Assembly: GCA_000155435.1 (NCBI GenBank)
Contig: DS990261.1
Coordinates: forward strand, 304,750 to 368,749
DNA length: 64,000 bases
From: Clostridiales bacterium 1_7_47FAA
GTDB lineage: Bacteria > Bacillota > Clostridia > Lachnospirales > Lachnospiraceae
Direction of reading: 5' to 3'
Position numbers and translations under genes: made by a program. Each line of letters opens with the position of its first letter. Within the stretch, counting starts at the first letter, position 1. Shown piece by piece: positions 9,831 to 19,900 of the stretch. Below the pieces are notes generated by a model. That model did not search any database, had not been told where the DNA came from, and saw only the letters and a program-made list of their open reading frames with translations.

Positions 9831-9925
9831 ACATAAAGGACATAAGGACGTAAAGGTATAAGGATATAAAAACGTAAGGATATAAAAAACGTAAGGATAT
9901 AAAAACATAAGGATATAAGGACTCG
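9831..9925 (+). repeat. A/T-rich tandem repeats with ATAAGGATATAAAA core
   Basis: Irregular 15-17-bp units of the form AAAAACGTAAGGATATA repeat about five times after the Crp/Fnr stop. Units vary in A-run length, typical of slippage. No gene is supported here. Confidence 0.8.
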
Positions 9926-9946
9926 GTATAAGGGTGAATGGAAAAG

Positions 9947-9983
9947 AAAAGACGCTCAGCATTTTCAGCAGGGCGTCTTTTGA
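9947..9983 (+). terminator. Rho-independent terminator downstream of the Crp/Fnr gene
   Basis: AAAAGACGC at 9947-9955 pairs with GCGTCTTTT at 9973-9981. A T run follows on + and an A run precedes it for the opposite strand, so it may end both this gene and the leftward ABC operon. Confidence 0.8.
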
Positions 9984-10017
9984 CATTGCTTGTATATAAT
10001 GGCTTGTTCTGCATAGC

Positions 10018-10088
10018 GTAGCTTATCCCGGATAGGGTAGCTTATCCCGGATAGGGTAGCTTATTCCGTATATAGTAGCCTATTCCGG
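10018..10088 (+). repeat. 19-bp tandem repeats overlapping the DUF4340 stop codon
   Basis: About four units of GTAGCTTATCCCGGATAGG run through 10018-10088. The last, diverged unit covers the stop codon (10080-10082) of the leftward DUF4340 gene, so repeat expansion has reached the very end of that gene. Confidence 0.8.
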
Positions 10089-11096
10089 ATACACGGCATT
10101 AAGGCATTTTTCAACAGCATCCTTAGAAATCAGGTTAATGGCCCGGGAGTCATCCATCCTGGTATAATATCCGGTTCCTTCGTCATTTGGGCTTCCGATG
10201 AAAAGGGTGACGGTTCCGGTATCCCCGCCCTTTTCGTATGTCCACGAAAGCGTCATGTCGGGGGTGGAGAGTCCGTAGCTTCCCAGTTCCTCGTCTGTTG
10301 CCTTATAAGTGGTGCAGGACTGGATGGACAGCCCGCTGATGGCCTCAGCCAGGTTATTGAGGTCGGAATTATCCGGGAGACGGTTTGCCTCATCATCAGG
10401 AGAACCTTTATACCAGGCAATATTGTTATCCGCATCCATAGTCTTTTTGGAAAATACCCTGGTGGCGCCATTCCTGGTAACCGTGATTTCCTTTATGTCG
10501 GTCCCGGCAACATAGGGCAGGGATTCGGTTTCCACAAAGTCATAGAGGCCTTTGCCGGATGTTTCTGTCAGATAGTTTCCTATGGTATATACCTGGCTGC
10601 CGCCTTCCAGACATGCATAGTATTCAGCCGCAGTACTGGCATATCCGGCCGCGGTGTCACCGGTACCAGCCACCTGGTTTCCAATCATCAGGGTTTGGGA
10701 TGTCCCGTCTTCTGATGTTATGGAGAATTTTACGGCAGGAGGGTTAAGTCCATAGGAATCCAGGCTGTCCGGTGTTTCCAACTGCCGCCCGGCACTTAAA
10801 CGTGCCAGCGTATCCGCCAGCGTGGTAACCGTGTACTGGCGGATGGGACAGTCCTTATCAGACTGGTAATACCAGGTATCGCCCTCCTTTTTAAAAGCCA
10901 GGCCCTGTTGTCCATCCTTCTCCCAGCTGATGGAAGTGAGTCCCTGGAGATTGGTCACATAAATCTGGCTGTCTTCTGTCTGCCCTGCAAGCGCATCTGC
11001 CTTCTTGTGCTGGTTCCAGGTTATAAGTCCGTAGGCGGCGCAGAGGACGACCAGGACAACGGCGGCAGGGACCAGTGGGTTTACTTTCTTTTTCAT
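10080..11096 (-). CDS. DUF4340 domain-containing protein, last gene of GldG-type ABC operon
   Basis: 338 residues. An N-terminal membrane anchor (residues 8-25, VPAAVVLVVLCAAYGLITW) leads to a beta-rich outer domain of the DUF4340 type, a family usually found beside GldG-like proteins. It lies 13 bp after the GldG-like gene and is the fourth gene of a leftward operon (13381-14457, 12531-13397, 11110-12501, 10080-11096). The family role is unknown; it probably acts outside the membrane with the ABC complex. Confidence 0.85.
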   Translation of the reverse strand: MKKKVNPLVPAAVVLVVLCAAYGLITWNQHKKADALAGQTEDSQIYVTNLQGLTSISWEKDGQQGLAFKKEGDTWYYQSDKDCPIRQYTVTTLADTLARLSAGRQLETPDSLDSYGLNPPAVKFSITSEDGTSQTLMIGNQVAGTGDTAAGYASTAAEYYACLEGGSQVYTIGNYLTETSGKGLYDFVETESLPYVAGTDIKEITVTRNGATRVFSKKTMDADNNIAWYKGSPDDEANRLPDNSDLNNLAEAISGLSIQSCTTYKATDEELGSYGLSTPDMTLSWTYEKGGDTGTVTLFIGSPNDEGTGYYTRMDDSRAINLISKDAVEKCLNAVYPE

Positions 11097-11109
11097 TCAG
11101 ATTGCCTCC

Positions 11110-12501
11110 TTACAGCTTACGGCGCTTCATCCAGATTACAAAACCAGCAATCAGGAAGATGACCGGAATGACGATGATGAACAGGGCGCTCCAGAGTCCA
11201 CCGGATGTTATCATATTATAGGTAATATCCAGACTCTTGCTTGGAATGGACAGGGTGGTGATACCCGGCATTTTGTAGGATACGACATTCATGAATATGG
11301 CCAGGTTGGAAATATTCGGGAAACGCATCAGTATATCATTGTCAATGAAAGCCGGGGCTGTGATGACTGTGAACACGGAGGACGTATCCTGTTCTTCATT
11401 GACTGTCTCTACTGCGGTGGCGCCAAGTGTGTAGGTGCCGTCTGTCTTTTCCTGTGTGACAGGGTCGACCAGTATCCCGGAATCAGAGGTGGTGAGGAAC
11501 GGGGAAACGGTCAGACCGTCCCGCAGGTTATCCTGGATGGTCATGCCAGAGGGCTGTACGGCCAGGGCCGCCTGACCGGAGTCCACTCCGGTTAAAAGAC
11601 CGCTTGAGAAATCATAGTCCGGAATCACATTAAACGGATTGTTGTTATAAAAATGCTGCGGCGCTGAATCTGCTACAAAACCGTTCTTTAAATCCATACC
11701 ATACATGGAACACAGGGAGGTTAGGTTGGTAAGTGTGTCCTGGGTGGTGCCTGCCAGGAGCAGCAGGTGCCCGCCGTTCTTCAGGTAATCGGTGAGTGTG
11801 GTTTTCTCATCCTCGCTGATATCCTTTTGGGGATTGTTTATGATCAGCAGGCTGCAGTCTCCGGGGACGGCGCTGTCGGTCAGGAGGTTCAGTTCTTTGG
11901 TTTCCATGCCTGACTTATCCATGGCATCGCTGACCGTTGGGGACAGGGCTGCTTCCTGGTGGCCGGACAGGGTATATACGGTGGTCCGGGTTTCATTTGT
12001 CACATAGTTGATGGCGCTGGTAATCTGTCCTTCCCCGTCAAAGGCTGTCTCCTGTACCTGCTGGTACTGGTAGTAGGCCATTAAATCAATCTGGATGATA
12101 TCGCTGAAAGGGATGGCGGTTTTTTTGCCGGTGGCATCGCAGGTTACCAGGATCTGGTTGGTTTGCGTATCCAGGGTGGTCAGGATATCCGGGTGCAGTA
12201 CCGGGTCATCCTCTGATACCTTGATATGGCTGGACTGGTCTGCGTACAGCTTTACAAAGGACGTAATCCGTTCATCTACGGTATCGGGGCTGGCTACGAT
12301 ATGGATGGTCACATCCTTGTCAAGTTGGTTAAGCAAATCTTTGGTAGTGTCCCCCAGGGTAAGGATCTGGCTGGAACTTAAGTCGTGCTTCATGTATTTT
12401 GCCGGAATTTTCCCTATAATCATATTCATGATGATGATGGCGGCAATGACCACAATGGTGAAGACCGCCATGTAACTGCCCTTTTTTAGTTTTCTTGTCA
12501 T
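11110..12501 (-). CDS. GldG-like ABC transporter auxiliary protein
   Basis: 463 residues from ATG 12501 behind AAGGAGG. A membrane helix at residues 8-30 precedes a large outer region of the GldG/DUF7088 type (SSSQILTLGDTTKDLLNQLD, LIINNPQKDISEDEKTTLTD), and a C-terminal helix (SALFIIVIPVIFLIAGFVIW) ends in a basic tail. It is the partner of the ABC-2 permease and ATPase upstream. In Bacteroidetes the homologues support gliding; in Clostridia no motility link is known and the substrate is unassigned. Confidence 0.85.
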   Translation of the reverse strand: MTRKLKKGSYMAVFTIVVIAAIIIMNMIIGKIPAKYMKHDLSSSQILTLGDTTKDLLNQLDKDVTIHIVASPDTVDERITSFVKLYADQSSHIKVSEDDPVLHPDILTTLDTQTNQILVTCDATGKKTAIPFSDIIQIDLMAYYQYQQVQETAFDGEGQITSAINYVTNETRTTVYTLSGHQEAALSPTVSDAMDKSGMETKELNLLTDSAVPGDCSLLIINNPQKDISEDEKTTLTDYLKNGGHLLLLAGTTQDTLTNLTSLCSMYGMDLKNGFVADSAPQHFYNNNPFNVIPDYDFSSGLLTGVDSGQAALAVQPSGMTIQDNLRDGLTVSPFLTTSDSGILVDPVTQEKTDGTYTLGATAVETVNEEQDTSSVFTVITAPAFIDNDILMRFPNISNLAIFMNVVSYKMPGITTLSIPSKSLDITYNMITSGGLWSALFIIVIPVIFLIAGFVIWMKRRKL

Positions 12502-12530
12502 TTCTTCCTCCTTGCTGCCTGACCTGTCTG

Positions 12531-13397
12531 TCAGCTCCATCTTCGTTTCTGGGTGGCCTGCACCGTGAGAAAAAGAAGTATGCCGGCCATGCTTACATAG
12601 TACACAAGTCCTCCGATATCCAGGATGTGGGTGTTGACAATGGAATCAAATACATCGGTCAGGACAATTTTCCCCAGGATATCTTTCAGCGCATATTCCA
12701 GAAGGCGCTGGTTCAGCAGATAGGTTCCGATAAGTCCGGCCGCCCCCAGTATTTCCAGTCCAAGGGACAGGGGAACGTGGCCCGTAATACGGTACAGGAT
12801 GAAGCTTACAAGGCTCCAGAGAATCAGAAGCCCGGCCAGGGAGCCATAGGCGGTGGAGGGCAGGAAGTTTAAAAGCCCGGGCCACAGGATTAAAAGCAGG
12901 AGTACCCCGAATGTTCCCGCTGCCGCAATCAGCTGGCTTTCCGTAAGGGAAGATATGAAAAGTCCGATGGCAATGTATACACAGCCCATGAGGAAAAATG
13001 CCAGTATGGAGGCGTAGTCTTCCGCCAGGTATGCGGTCCCGTTTGCCTTGATAATCAAGGGACAGAGACAGGCAATGGCCATGGGGATTGCGAAAATGGT
13101 GACCATGGAAAGGTATTTGCCCAGGACAATGTCCCATACAGACACGGGCGCTGTAAGCAGCATCTGGTCGGTGCGGGAACGGCGTTCATCCGCCATGCTG
13201 CGCATGGTCAGTATGGGCACTGCAATCATCAGGATCATCAGGATGGAACTAAGGGTATAGGAAAAATACGGATATCCGTTAATCATGTTGAAAACCATGA
13301 AGTAAATGCCTATGAACATGGTTACAAAGGCAATGAACACATAACCGGTCATGGAATGGAAATAGGATTTCAATTCACGCTCATAAATCGCTTTCAT
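12531..13397 (-). CDS. ABC-2 type transporter permease (GldF-like)
   Basis: 288 residues with six predicted membrane helices and the GldF-like opening MKAIYERELKSYFHSMTGYV. It contains the TMRSMADERRSRTDQMLLTA loop that contacts the ATPase. Its start overlaps the ATPase gene by 17 bp, giving translational coupling. With the ATPase and GldG/DUF4340 proteins it forms an exporter of unknown cargo. Confidence 0.9.
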   Translation of the reverse strand: MKAIYERELKSYFHSMTGYVFIAFVTMFIGIYFMVFNMINGYPYFSYTLSSILMILMIAVPILTMRSMADERRSRTDQMLLTAPVSVWDIVLGKYLSMVTIFAIPMAIACLCPLIIKANGTAYLAEDYASILAFFLMGCVYIAIGLFISSLTESQLIAAAGTFGVLLLLILWPGLLNFLPSTAYGSLAGLLILWSLVSFILYRITGHVPLSLGLEILGAAGLIGTYLLNQRLLEYALKDILGKIVLTDVFDSIVNTHILDIGGLVYYVSMAGILLFLTVQATQKRRWS

Positions 13398-14457
13398 TGA
13401 TGTTGCCCTCCTCTCTGCCGTGTTCTCCCTTTGGGGAACTCTTTTCCTCCAAGGAACTCTTTTCCTCCAAGGAACTCTCTTCCTCCAAGGAACCCTCTCC
13501 CTTAAATGAATCTTCCCCCGTCAGTTCCAGGAAGACCTCTTCCAAAGATGCCTTTGATGTGGACATGGAGAGGATTGGCATGTGGTTTTGTGCAAATGTA
13601 TAAAACAAGGTCTCGCGTATATCTTCCGTCTGGTTAAGGGAATGTCTGTCCGCCTGGAGACTCAGGTGACAGACCGGATTTCCCTCCTCCTGAAGGGCGC
13701 TGCTTACGGTGATGGCGGAAATGGGCATCAGCAGGTTCATGATATCATCCCTGGCGCCCTTTACATCCAGTTCCAGTCCCGCGGACCCCTCCAGCTGGCG
13801 CTCCAGGTTCTCCGGCGTGTCACTGGCAATCAGCTTCCCTTGGGAAATGATCATGATGTGGTCACAGACAGCACTGACCTCAGAGAGGATATGGGAACTG
13901 AGTATGACCGTATGTTTCCTGCCCAAATCACGGATCATATCCCGAATCTCGATAATCTGTTTGGGGTCTAGTCCGACGGTGGGCTCATCCAGGATGATTA
14001 CATCCGGTTTGCCGAGGATGGCCTGGGCCATACCCACCCGCTGGCGGTAGCCCTTGGAAAGGTTGCGTATCAGGCGGCCTTTCACGTCCTCGATTTTTAC
14101 CAGTTCCATGACCTCGTTAATGGAAGCCTTAAGGCTGTCTTTTGGAAGCTTTTTTAATTTTGCGGCAAATACAAGGTACTCATATACGGTCATGTCCGTA
14201 TACAGGGGCGGTACCTCAGGAAGATAACCCATGCATTTTTTTGCCTGTTCCGGTTCCTCCAGTATATTATGGCCGTCGATTAACACTTCCCCCTCTGTGG
14301 CGCCCAGATAACCTGTCATGATGTTCATGGTGGTGGATTTTCCGGCGCCGTTGGGACCAAGGAAGCCGTAAATCTGCCCGTCCTCCACTGTAAAGCTCAG
14401 ATGATTCACTGCCAGATGGCCGCCATAATCCTTTACAAGATTTTTCACTTCAATCAC
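13381..14457 (-). CDS. ABC transporter ATP-binding protein with repetitive acidic tail
   Basis: 358 residues. Walker A GPNGAGKST, signature LSKGYRQRVGMAQAI, Walker B VIILDEPTVGLDP and the H-loop SSHILSE are intact. Residues 1-230 are the ATPase domain. The last 30 residues are an SLEEKS-type repeat from 18-bp units, an odd addition. It is the first gene of the leftward operon, with the permease overlapping its end. The family (GldA/NatA-like) powers ABC-2 exporters. Confidence 0.93.
   Translation of the reverse strand: MIEVKNLVKDYGGHLAVNHLSFTVEDGQIYGFLGPNGAGKSTTMNIMTGYLGATEGEVLIDGHNILEEPEQAKKCMGYLPEVPPLYTDMTVYEYLVFAAKLKKLPKDSLKASINEVMELVKIEDVKGRLIRNLSKGYRQRVGMAQAILGKPDVIILDEPTVGLDPKQIIEIRDMIRDLGRKHTVILSSHILSEVSAVCDHIMIISQGKLIASDTPENLERQLEGSAGLELDVKGARDDIMNLLMPISAITVSSALQEEGNPVCHLSLQADRHSLNQTEDIRETLFYTFAQNHMPILSMSTSKASLEEVFLELTGEDSFKGEGSLEEESSLEEKSSLEEKSSPKGEHGREEGNINESDL
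13436..13507 (-). repeat. 18-bp tandem repeats encoding the ATPase tail
   Basis: Units at 13436-13453, 13454-13471 and 13472-13489 are near-identical, and a fourth at 13490-13507 is diverged. On the coding strand each encodes a SLEE(K/E)S-type hexapeptide. Confidence 0.85.
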
Positions 14458-14626
14458 TGGTTGTTTCCTCCCGTCTGTTATTTATACGCATATTTACCAA
14501 ATAGTTTTAAAATTAAAATGTGATAAAATTGTGTTGAAAATATTATTTTTTTAATAATAGTTTCTAAATTCGCAGAATCACGCACAAAGGCGCAAAATAT
14601 TGCACAGAAAAATGCAAGAAAGGGTA

Positions 14627-14655
14627 TTGCCCTGCAATGCATCAGTTGGTATAAT
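14627..14655 (+). promoter_or_regulatory. Promoter of the transketolase gene
   Basis: TTGCCC at 14627-14632 and TATAAT at 14650-14655 have 17-bp spacing. The leader to ATG 14729 includes GATGCC-TCA-GGGCATC (14698-14713), a small dyad near the start codon. The 270-bp gap to the leftward ATPase gene is otherwise AT-rich with no other recognised feature. Confidence 0.7.
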
Positions 14656-14728
14656 ATAGGACAGTTGGTAAAAAAATAACACAATGAGATGTATTGTGAT
14701 GCCTCAGGGCATCGGAATGGAGGGAACT

Positions 14729-16711
14729 ATGAATCAGATTGATACCATGTCAGTCAATGCAATCCGCGTTCTTGCAGCAGACGCTGTACAGAAGGCAAAA
14801 TCAGGCCACCCGGGACTTCCTCTGGGTTCAGCAGCCATGGCTTACGAGCTTTGGGCCAACCATATGAACCATAATCCTAAGAATCCCCAGTGGAAGAACA
14901 GGGACCGTTTCATCCTTTCAGGAGGCCACGGCTCAACCCTTCTTTACTCCCTGCTCCATCTGTTTGGATATGGCCTGACCAAGGAAGACATGATGAATTT
15001 CCGTCAGATGGATTCCCTGACACCAGGACATCCGGAATACGGCCACACGGTTGGCGTTGAGGCCACAACAGGACCTCTGGGCGCAGGCATGGGTATGGCT
15101 GTGGGTATGGCTATGGCTGAGTCCCATCTGGCTGCTGTGTTTAACAAGGACGGATATCCGGTGGTTGATCACTATACTTACGTGCTGGGCGGAGACGGCT
15201 GTATGATGGAAGGCATTTCCTCAGAAGCATTTTCGCTGGCAGGAACCTTGGGCCTTAGCAAGCTGATCGTGTTCTACGATTCCAATAAGATTTCCATTGA
15301 GGGAAGCACGGACATCGCATTTACAGAGAATGTACAAAAGCGCATGGAGGCATTTGGATTCCAGCTGCTGACCGTGGAGGACGGCAATGACCTGGATGCC
15401 ATCGGCAAGGCCATCGAGGAGGCAAAGGCAGATACCACACGTCCTTCCTTCATCACGGTTAAGACCCAGATCGGCTACGGCTGCCCGGCTAAGCAGGGCA
15501 AGGCCAGCGCTCACGGCGAGCCTCTGGGTGATGATAATGTAACTGCCATGAAGGAGAATTTAAACTGGCCATCCATGGATCCGTTCTATGTACCGGATGA
15601 GGTGTATGCCAATTATAAGGCACACGCTGAAAAGGGCGCTCAGGCAGAGGCGGAGTGGAATGCCTTATTTGATGAATATTGCCAGAAGTATCCGGAGATG
15701 AAGGATATGTGGGACAAGTTCCATAATCCGGAACTGGCTAAGGCTGCATATGACTGTGAGGAATACTGGGCATATGATGAGAAACCGGATGCAACCAGAA
15801 GCTTATCCGGCAAGCAGCTTCAGAAGCTTAAGAACCTGATGCCTAACCTGATTGGCGGCGCAGCAGACCTGGCACCGTCCACCAAGACTTATATGTCGGA
15901 TATGGGGGATTTCTCCAAGGATAACTATGCCGGACGCAACCTGCACTTCGGTGTGCGCGAACTGGCCATGGCAGCCATTGGAAACGGCCTGATGCTTCAC
16001 GGAGGACTGCGGGCATTTGTCTCCACCTTCTTTGTATTCAGTGATTACACCAAGCCGATGGCAAGGCTGTCCGCACTGATGGGCGTTCCGCTGACATTTG
16101 TATTTACCCATGACAGCATTGGCGTGGGCGAGGACGGACCTACCCATGAGCCGATTGAACAGCTGGCCATGCTGCGTTCCATGCCTAACTTCCACGTATT
16201 CCGTCCGGCTGACGCGACAGAGACAGCAGCAGCCTGGTACAGCGCGGTTTCCTCCCAGAAGACACCTACCGCCCTTGTGCTTACAAGGCAGAACCTGCCC
16301 CAGTTGGCAGGCTCCAGCAAGGAAGCCTTGAAGGGGGCATATATCCTGGAGGATTCTTCCAAGGAAGTTCCGGACGCAATCATCATTGCCACAGGCTCTG
16401 AAGTTGAACTGGCCGTAGGCGCAAAGGCTGAGCTGGCTAAGGAAGGCATGGATGTGCGTGTTGTCAGCATGCCGTGTATGGATATATTCGAGGAGCAGTC
16501 TGAGGAATACAAGGAAAAGGTTCTTCCAAAGGCAGTGAGGAAGAGGGTTGCAGTGGAAGCATTGGGAGACTTCGGATGGGGCAGATATGTAGGCCTGGAC
16601 GGAGCTGCGGTCACCATGAAGGGCTTTGGCGCCAGCGCTCCCGCAGGACTGCTGTTTAAGAAGTTCGGGTTCACGGTTGAGAACGTGGTGGAGGCTGTGA
16701 AGTCACTGTAA
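14729..16711 (+). CDS. tkt: Transketolase
   Basis: 660 residues from ATG 14729 with GGAGGG just upstream. Full-length transketolase: TPP-binding region GDGCMMEGISSEA, central pyrimidine-domain motif (FVFTHDSIGVGEDGPTHEP) and C-terminal domain are in order. It moves two-carbon units between pentose phosphates and glycolytic sugars in the cytoplasm. It is monocistronic, with its own promoter and a strong terminator. The single polypeptide contrasts with the split N/C subunits common in some Clostridia. Confidence 0.97.
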   Translation: MNQIDTMSVNAIRVLAADAVQKAKSGHPGLPLGSAAMAYELWANHMNHNPKNPQWKNRDRFILSGGHGSTLLYSLLHLFGYGLTKEDMMNFRQMDSLTPGHPEYGHTVGVEATTGPLGAGMGMAVGMAMAESHLAAVFNKDGYPVVDHYTYVLGGDGCMMEGISSEAFSLAGTLGLSKLIVFYDSNKISIEGSTDIAFTENVQKRMEAFGFQLLTVEDGNDLDAIGKAIEEAKADTTRPSFITVKTQIGYGCPAKQGKASAHGEPLGDDNVTAMKENLNWPSMDPFYVPDEVYANYKAHAEKGAQAEAEWNALFDEYCQKYPEMKDMWDKFHNPELAKAAYDCEEYWAYDEKPDATRSLSGKQLQKLKNLMPNLIGGAADLAPSTKTYMSDMGDFSKDNYAGRNLHFGVRELAMAAIGNGLMLHGGLRAFVSTFFVFSDYTKPMARLSALMGVPLTFVFTHDSIGVGEDGPTHEPIEQLAMLRSMPNFHVFRPADATETAAAWYSAVSSQKTPTALVLTRQNLPQLAGSSKEALKGAYILEDSSKEVPDAIIIATGSEVELAVGAKAELAKEGMDVRVVSMPCMDIFEEQSEEYKEKVLPKAVRKRVAVEALGDFGWGRYVGLDGAAVTMKGFGASAPAGLLFKKFGFTVENVVEAVKSL

Positions 16712-16780
16712 TATAAGTTTGTTTCCTTAACTGGTTCAGCCAGATTTATAAAACGTAGATATTATATGGTTATCAATGAT

Positions 16781-16834
16781 AATCCCCGGACAGCGGCGGA
16801 AGACAGGTGGTTCTTCCGGCTGGCCGGGGATTTT
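16781..16834 (+). terminator. Rho-independent terminator after tkt
   Basis: AATCCCCGG (16781-16789) pairs with CCGGGGATT, and an inner GGCGGAAGA/TCTTCCGGC stem stacks on it. A short T run follows at 16831-16834. The 242-bp gap to the helicase gene holds nothing else recognised. Confidence 0.85.
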
Positions 16835-16953
16835 CTGCATGTCTGATGCAGATTGAATAATTAATGTGGGAATGATATAATCTGGTAAGCACCGGCATGT
16901 TTTAGGAACGGGAAGAGGTACGATTGACAGATACAAGCTAAAATGGAGGGACT

Positions 16954-19900
16954 ATGCCCACAGATACATTAACCCTATTTTCACAACCCACAGCCCAATG
17001 GTTTAAGGATACGCTGGGCAGGCCTACAAAAGTCCAGGAGGATACCTGGCCAGCCATTGCTTCCGGCCAGCCGGTCCTGGTCAGCGCACCTACCGGAACC
17101 GGTAAGACACTGTCTGCCTTCCTTGTTTTCATAGACCGTCTGTATGCCATGGCAGAAGAGGGGACCCTTAAGGAGGAACTGTACCTGATTTATGTATCCC
17201 CATTAAAGTCACTGGCAGGAGACATACGGGAGAACCTGAACCGGCCTTTGGAGGGAATCCGGCAGGAGATGGAGCGCCGTGTGGGTGCTGCCCGGCAGAC
17301 AGGATATGCTGATTTGGCAGGAAATGTCCATCCGGCAGGAAAAATCCATCCGGCAGGAGATGTCCATCCGGCAGGAACCACCAGCCTGGATATCCAGGTT
17401 GGGATCCGCACCGGGGACACCCCTCAGAAGGACCGCCAGAGGATGGTAAAACACCCGCCCCACATATTGATCATCACCCCTGAATCCCTGTACCTGATGC
17501 TCACTTCCATGACCGGGCAGAAGGTATTAAGGACGGCAAGGGCGGTAATCATTGATGAGCTTCACGCCTTGATTGACACGAAGCGGGGTGCCCATCTCAT
17601 GCTGTCCATTGCACGGCTGGACCGCCTTTGCGGGAGGCCGCTTCAGCGCATCGGCCTGTCCGCCACCATAGAACCTCTGGAACTGGCGGCCGCGTACCTG
17701 TCCCCGGAACCGGCGGTCATCTGCGCGCCGGCCATGGAAAAACAGATCCGGATTGAAATCCTTGGAACCACACCGTCGCAGGGCAGGCGCAAGGACCCTG
17801 TGTGGGAAGAACTGGGACAGGCCGTGTACCGGCAGTGTCTGTCCTGCCGCAGTGTCATTGCCTTTTCAGAGGGGCGCCGGTATGCGGAGAAATTAGCCTA
17901 TTACGTAAATCTCCTGGGCGGGGACGGATTTGCCAGGGTACACCATGGAAGCCTGTCCAAGGAACAGCGGGCAGAGGTGGAGCAGGACCTGAGGGACGGC
18001 AGGCTGCGCCTTCTGTGCGCCACCTCGTCCATGGAATTGGGGATTGACGTGGGGGAACTGGACCTGGTGATCCAGGTGGGCTGTCCGCGTACGGTTTCCA
18101 GTACCATGCAGCGGCTGGGACGCGCGGGTCATGGCCCGGGCCGGGTCAGCGTCATGTACATGTATCCCAGGACGGCTTCGGAGAGCGTGTACTGCGGGAT
18201 GACGGCCCAGGTGGCAAGACAGGGCGGTGTGGAGCACACAAAGCCCCCAAGAATGTGCCTGGATGTCCTGGCCCAGCATCTGGTTTCCATGGCAAATGGG
18301 GAAGGCTACTGCGTGGAAGATGTCATGGCTGTCCTGGAACGGTCCTATCCTTTCCGGGATGTGACCGGGGAAGACATAAAGGCAGTCCTGTCCATGCTGG
18401 CCGGGGATTATGAACACAGGCGGGACATCCCGGTCCGTCCCAGGGTGCTGTATGACCGGATCCATGGCAGGGTGGAAGGGGATGCCTACAGCCGTATGCT
18501 GGCCACGGCGGCTGGAGGGACCATACCAGACAAAGGCCTATACACTGCCAAGACGGAGGACGGTGTAAAGCTTGGGGAACTGGATGAGGAATTTGTCTAT
18601 GAATCCCAATTGGGAGACAAGTTCATGCTGGGGTCATTTGGCTGGAAGATTACTGGGATTGACAAGGACACGGTCTATGTGTCACAGGTGCCGGCAGAGG
18701 GTGCCAGGCTGCCCTTCTGGAAAGGGGAAATCAGGGGGCGCACCTTAAAGACCAGCCGGGAATTTGGGAAAATCCTGGCTGGCCTGGAAGCCGCCCATGA
18801 GCAGGGACGGCTCCGGGAAGAACTGTCTGCGCTGGGAATGGATGAGGCGGCAGTTATCAATGCATCCGGTTTTCTGGAGCGCCAGATACAGTCAACGGGC
18901 GGGCTTCCGGACAATAAAACCATCGTGGTGGAACATTTTACCGACCATACCGGGTGCCATCAGGTCATGCTCCACGCCTTGCTTGGGCGCAGGGTGAACG
19001 GCCCCCTGTCGCTTCTGCTTCAGCACATGGTCAGGAATATCTGCGGTTTTGACATCGGGTGCGTGGACGAGGAGGACGGCTTCCTTCTGTATCCCTATGG
19101 CAGCGGGGTGATGCCTGAGGGACTGCTGTACCGGCTGGAACCTGACCAGGTGAGGGAAACCCTGGAAGCCATGCTTCCCCTCACCCCGTTGTTCGGCATG
19201 GCCTTCCGCTATAACGCTGCCAGGGCGCTGATGATGGGGATGAAGCAGGGGGGCCGGCAGCCGCTGTGGATGCAGCGCTTAAAGAGCACGGAAATGCTGG
19301 ATTCGCTGATGAACGAAAAGGACCATCCCCTGATCCGGGAGACAAAACGCGAATGTCTGGAAGACCAGTGGGATATAGACGGCGTCATCCAGATCCTTCA
19401 CGAGATACGGGCCGGCCTGATTCATGTGAGGGAGGTCTGCACGGATGTGCCTTCCCCCATGTCCCTGCCCCTGCAATGGCAGGTGGAGGCCGCGGAAATG
19501 TACGAATATGCCCCTGCCACACCCGGCATCCGCCAGGCTGTTTATGATGAACTTAAATACCTGGAGGGAATCCGTCCCGCGCCAGAGGCTCTGGAGAAAC
19601 AGCAGGAACGCACCAGACTTCCCCAGGATGAGGCACAGCTTCATTCCATACTGATGACAGAAGGGGATTTGGAGGCAGGGGAGCTTGACGTGCCTGTGGA
19701 GTGGCTGGCAAGCCTGGCAGCCCAGGGGCGCGCCCTCTATATTGAACCTGGCCTGTGGATTGCCGCGGAACAGGAAGAGGAGTATGAAAAGGCATTTTCC
19801 ATGGACGGGCTGGAGGAAGCCACGGCAATTGTGCGCCGTCTTCTGCGTTACCGCAAAGGACACACACCGGGGCAGATAGGGGAGCGGTATTTCCTGCCGG

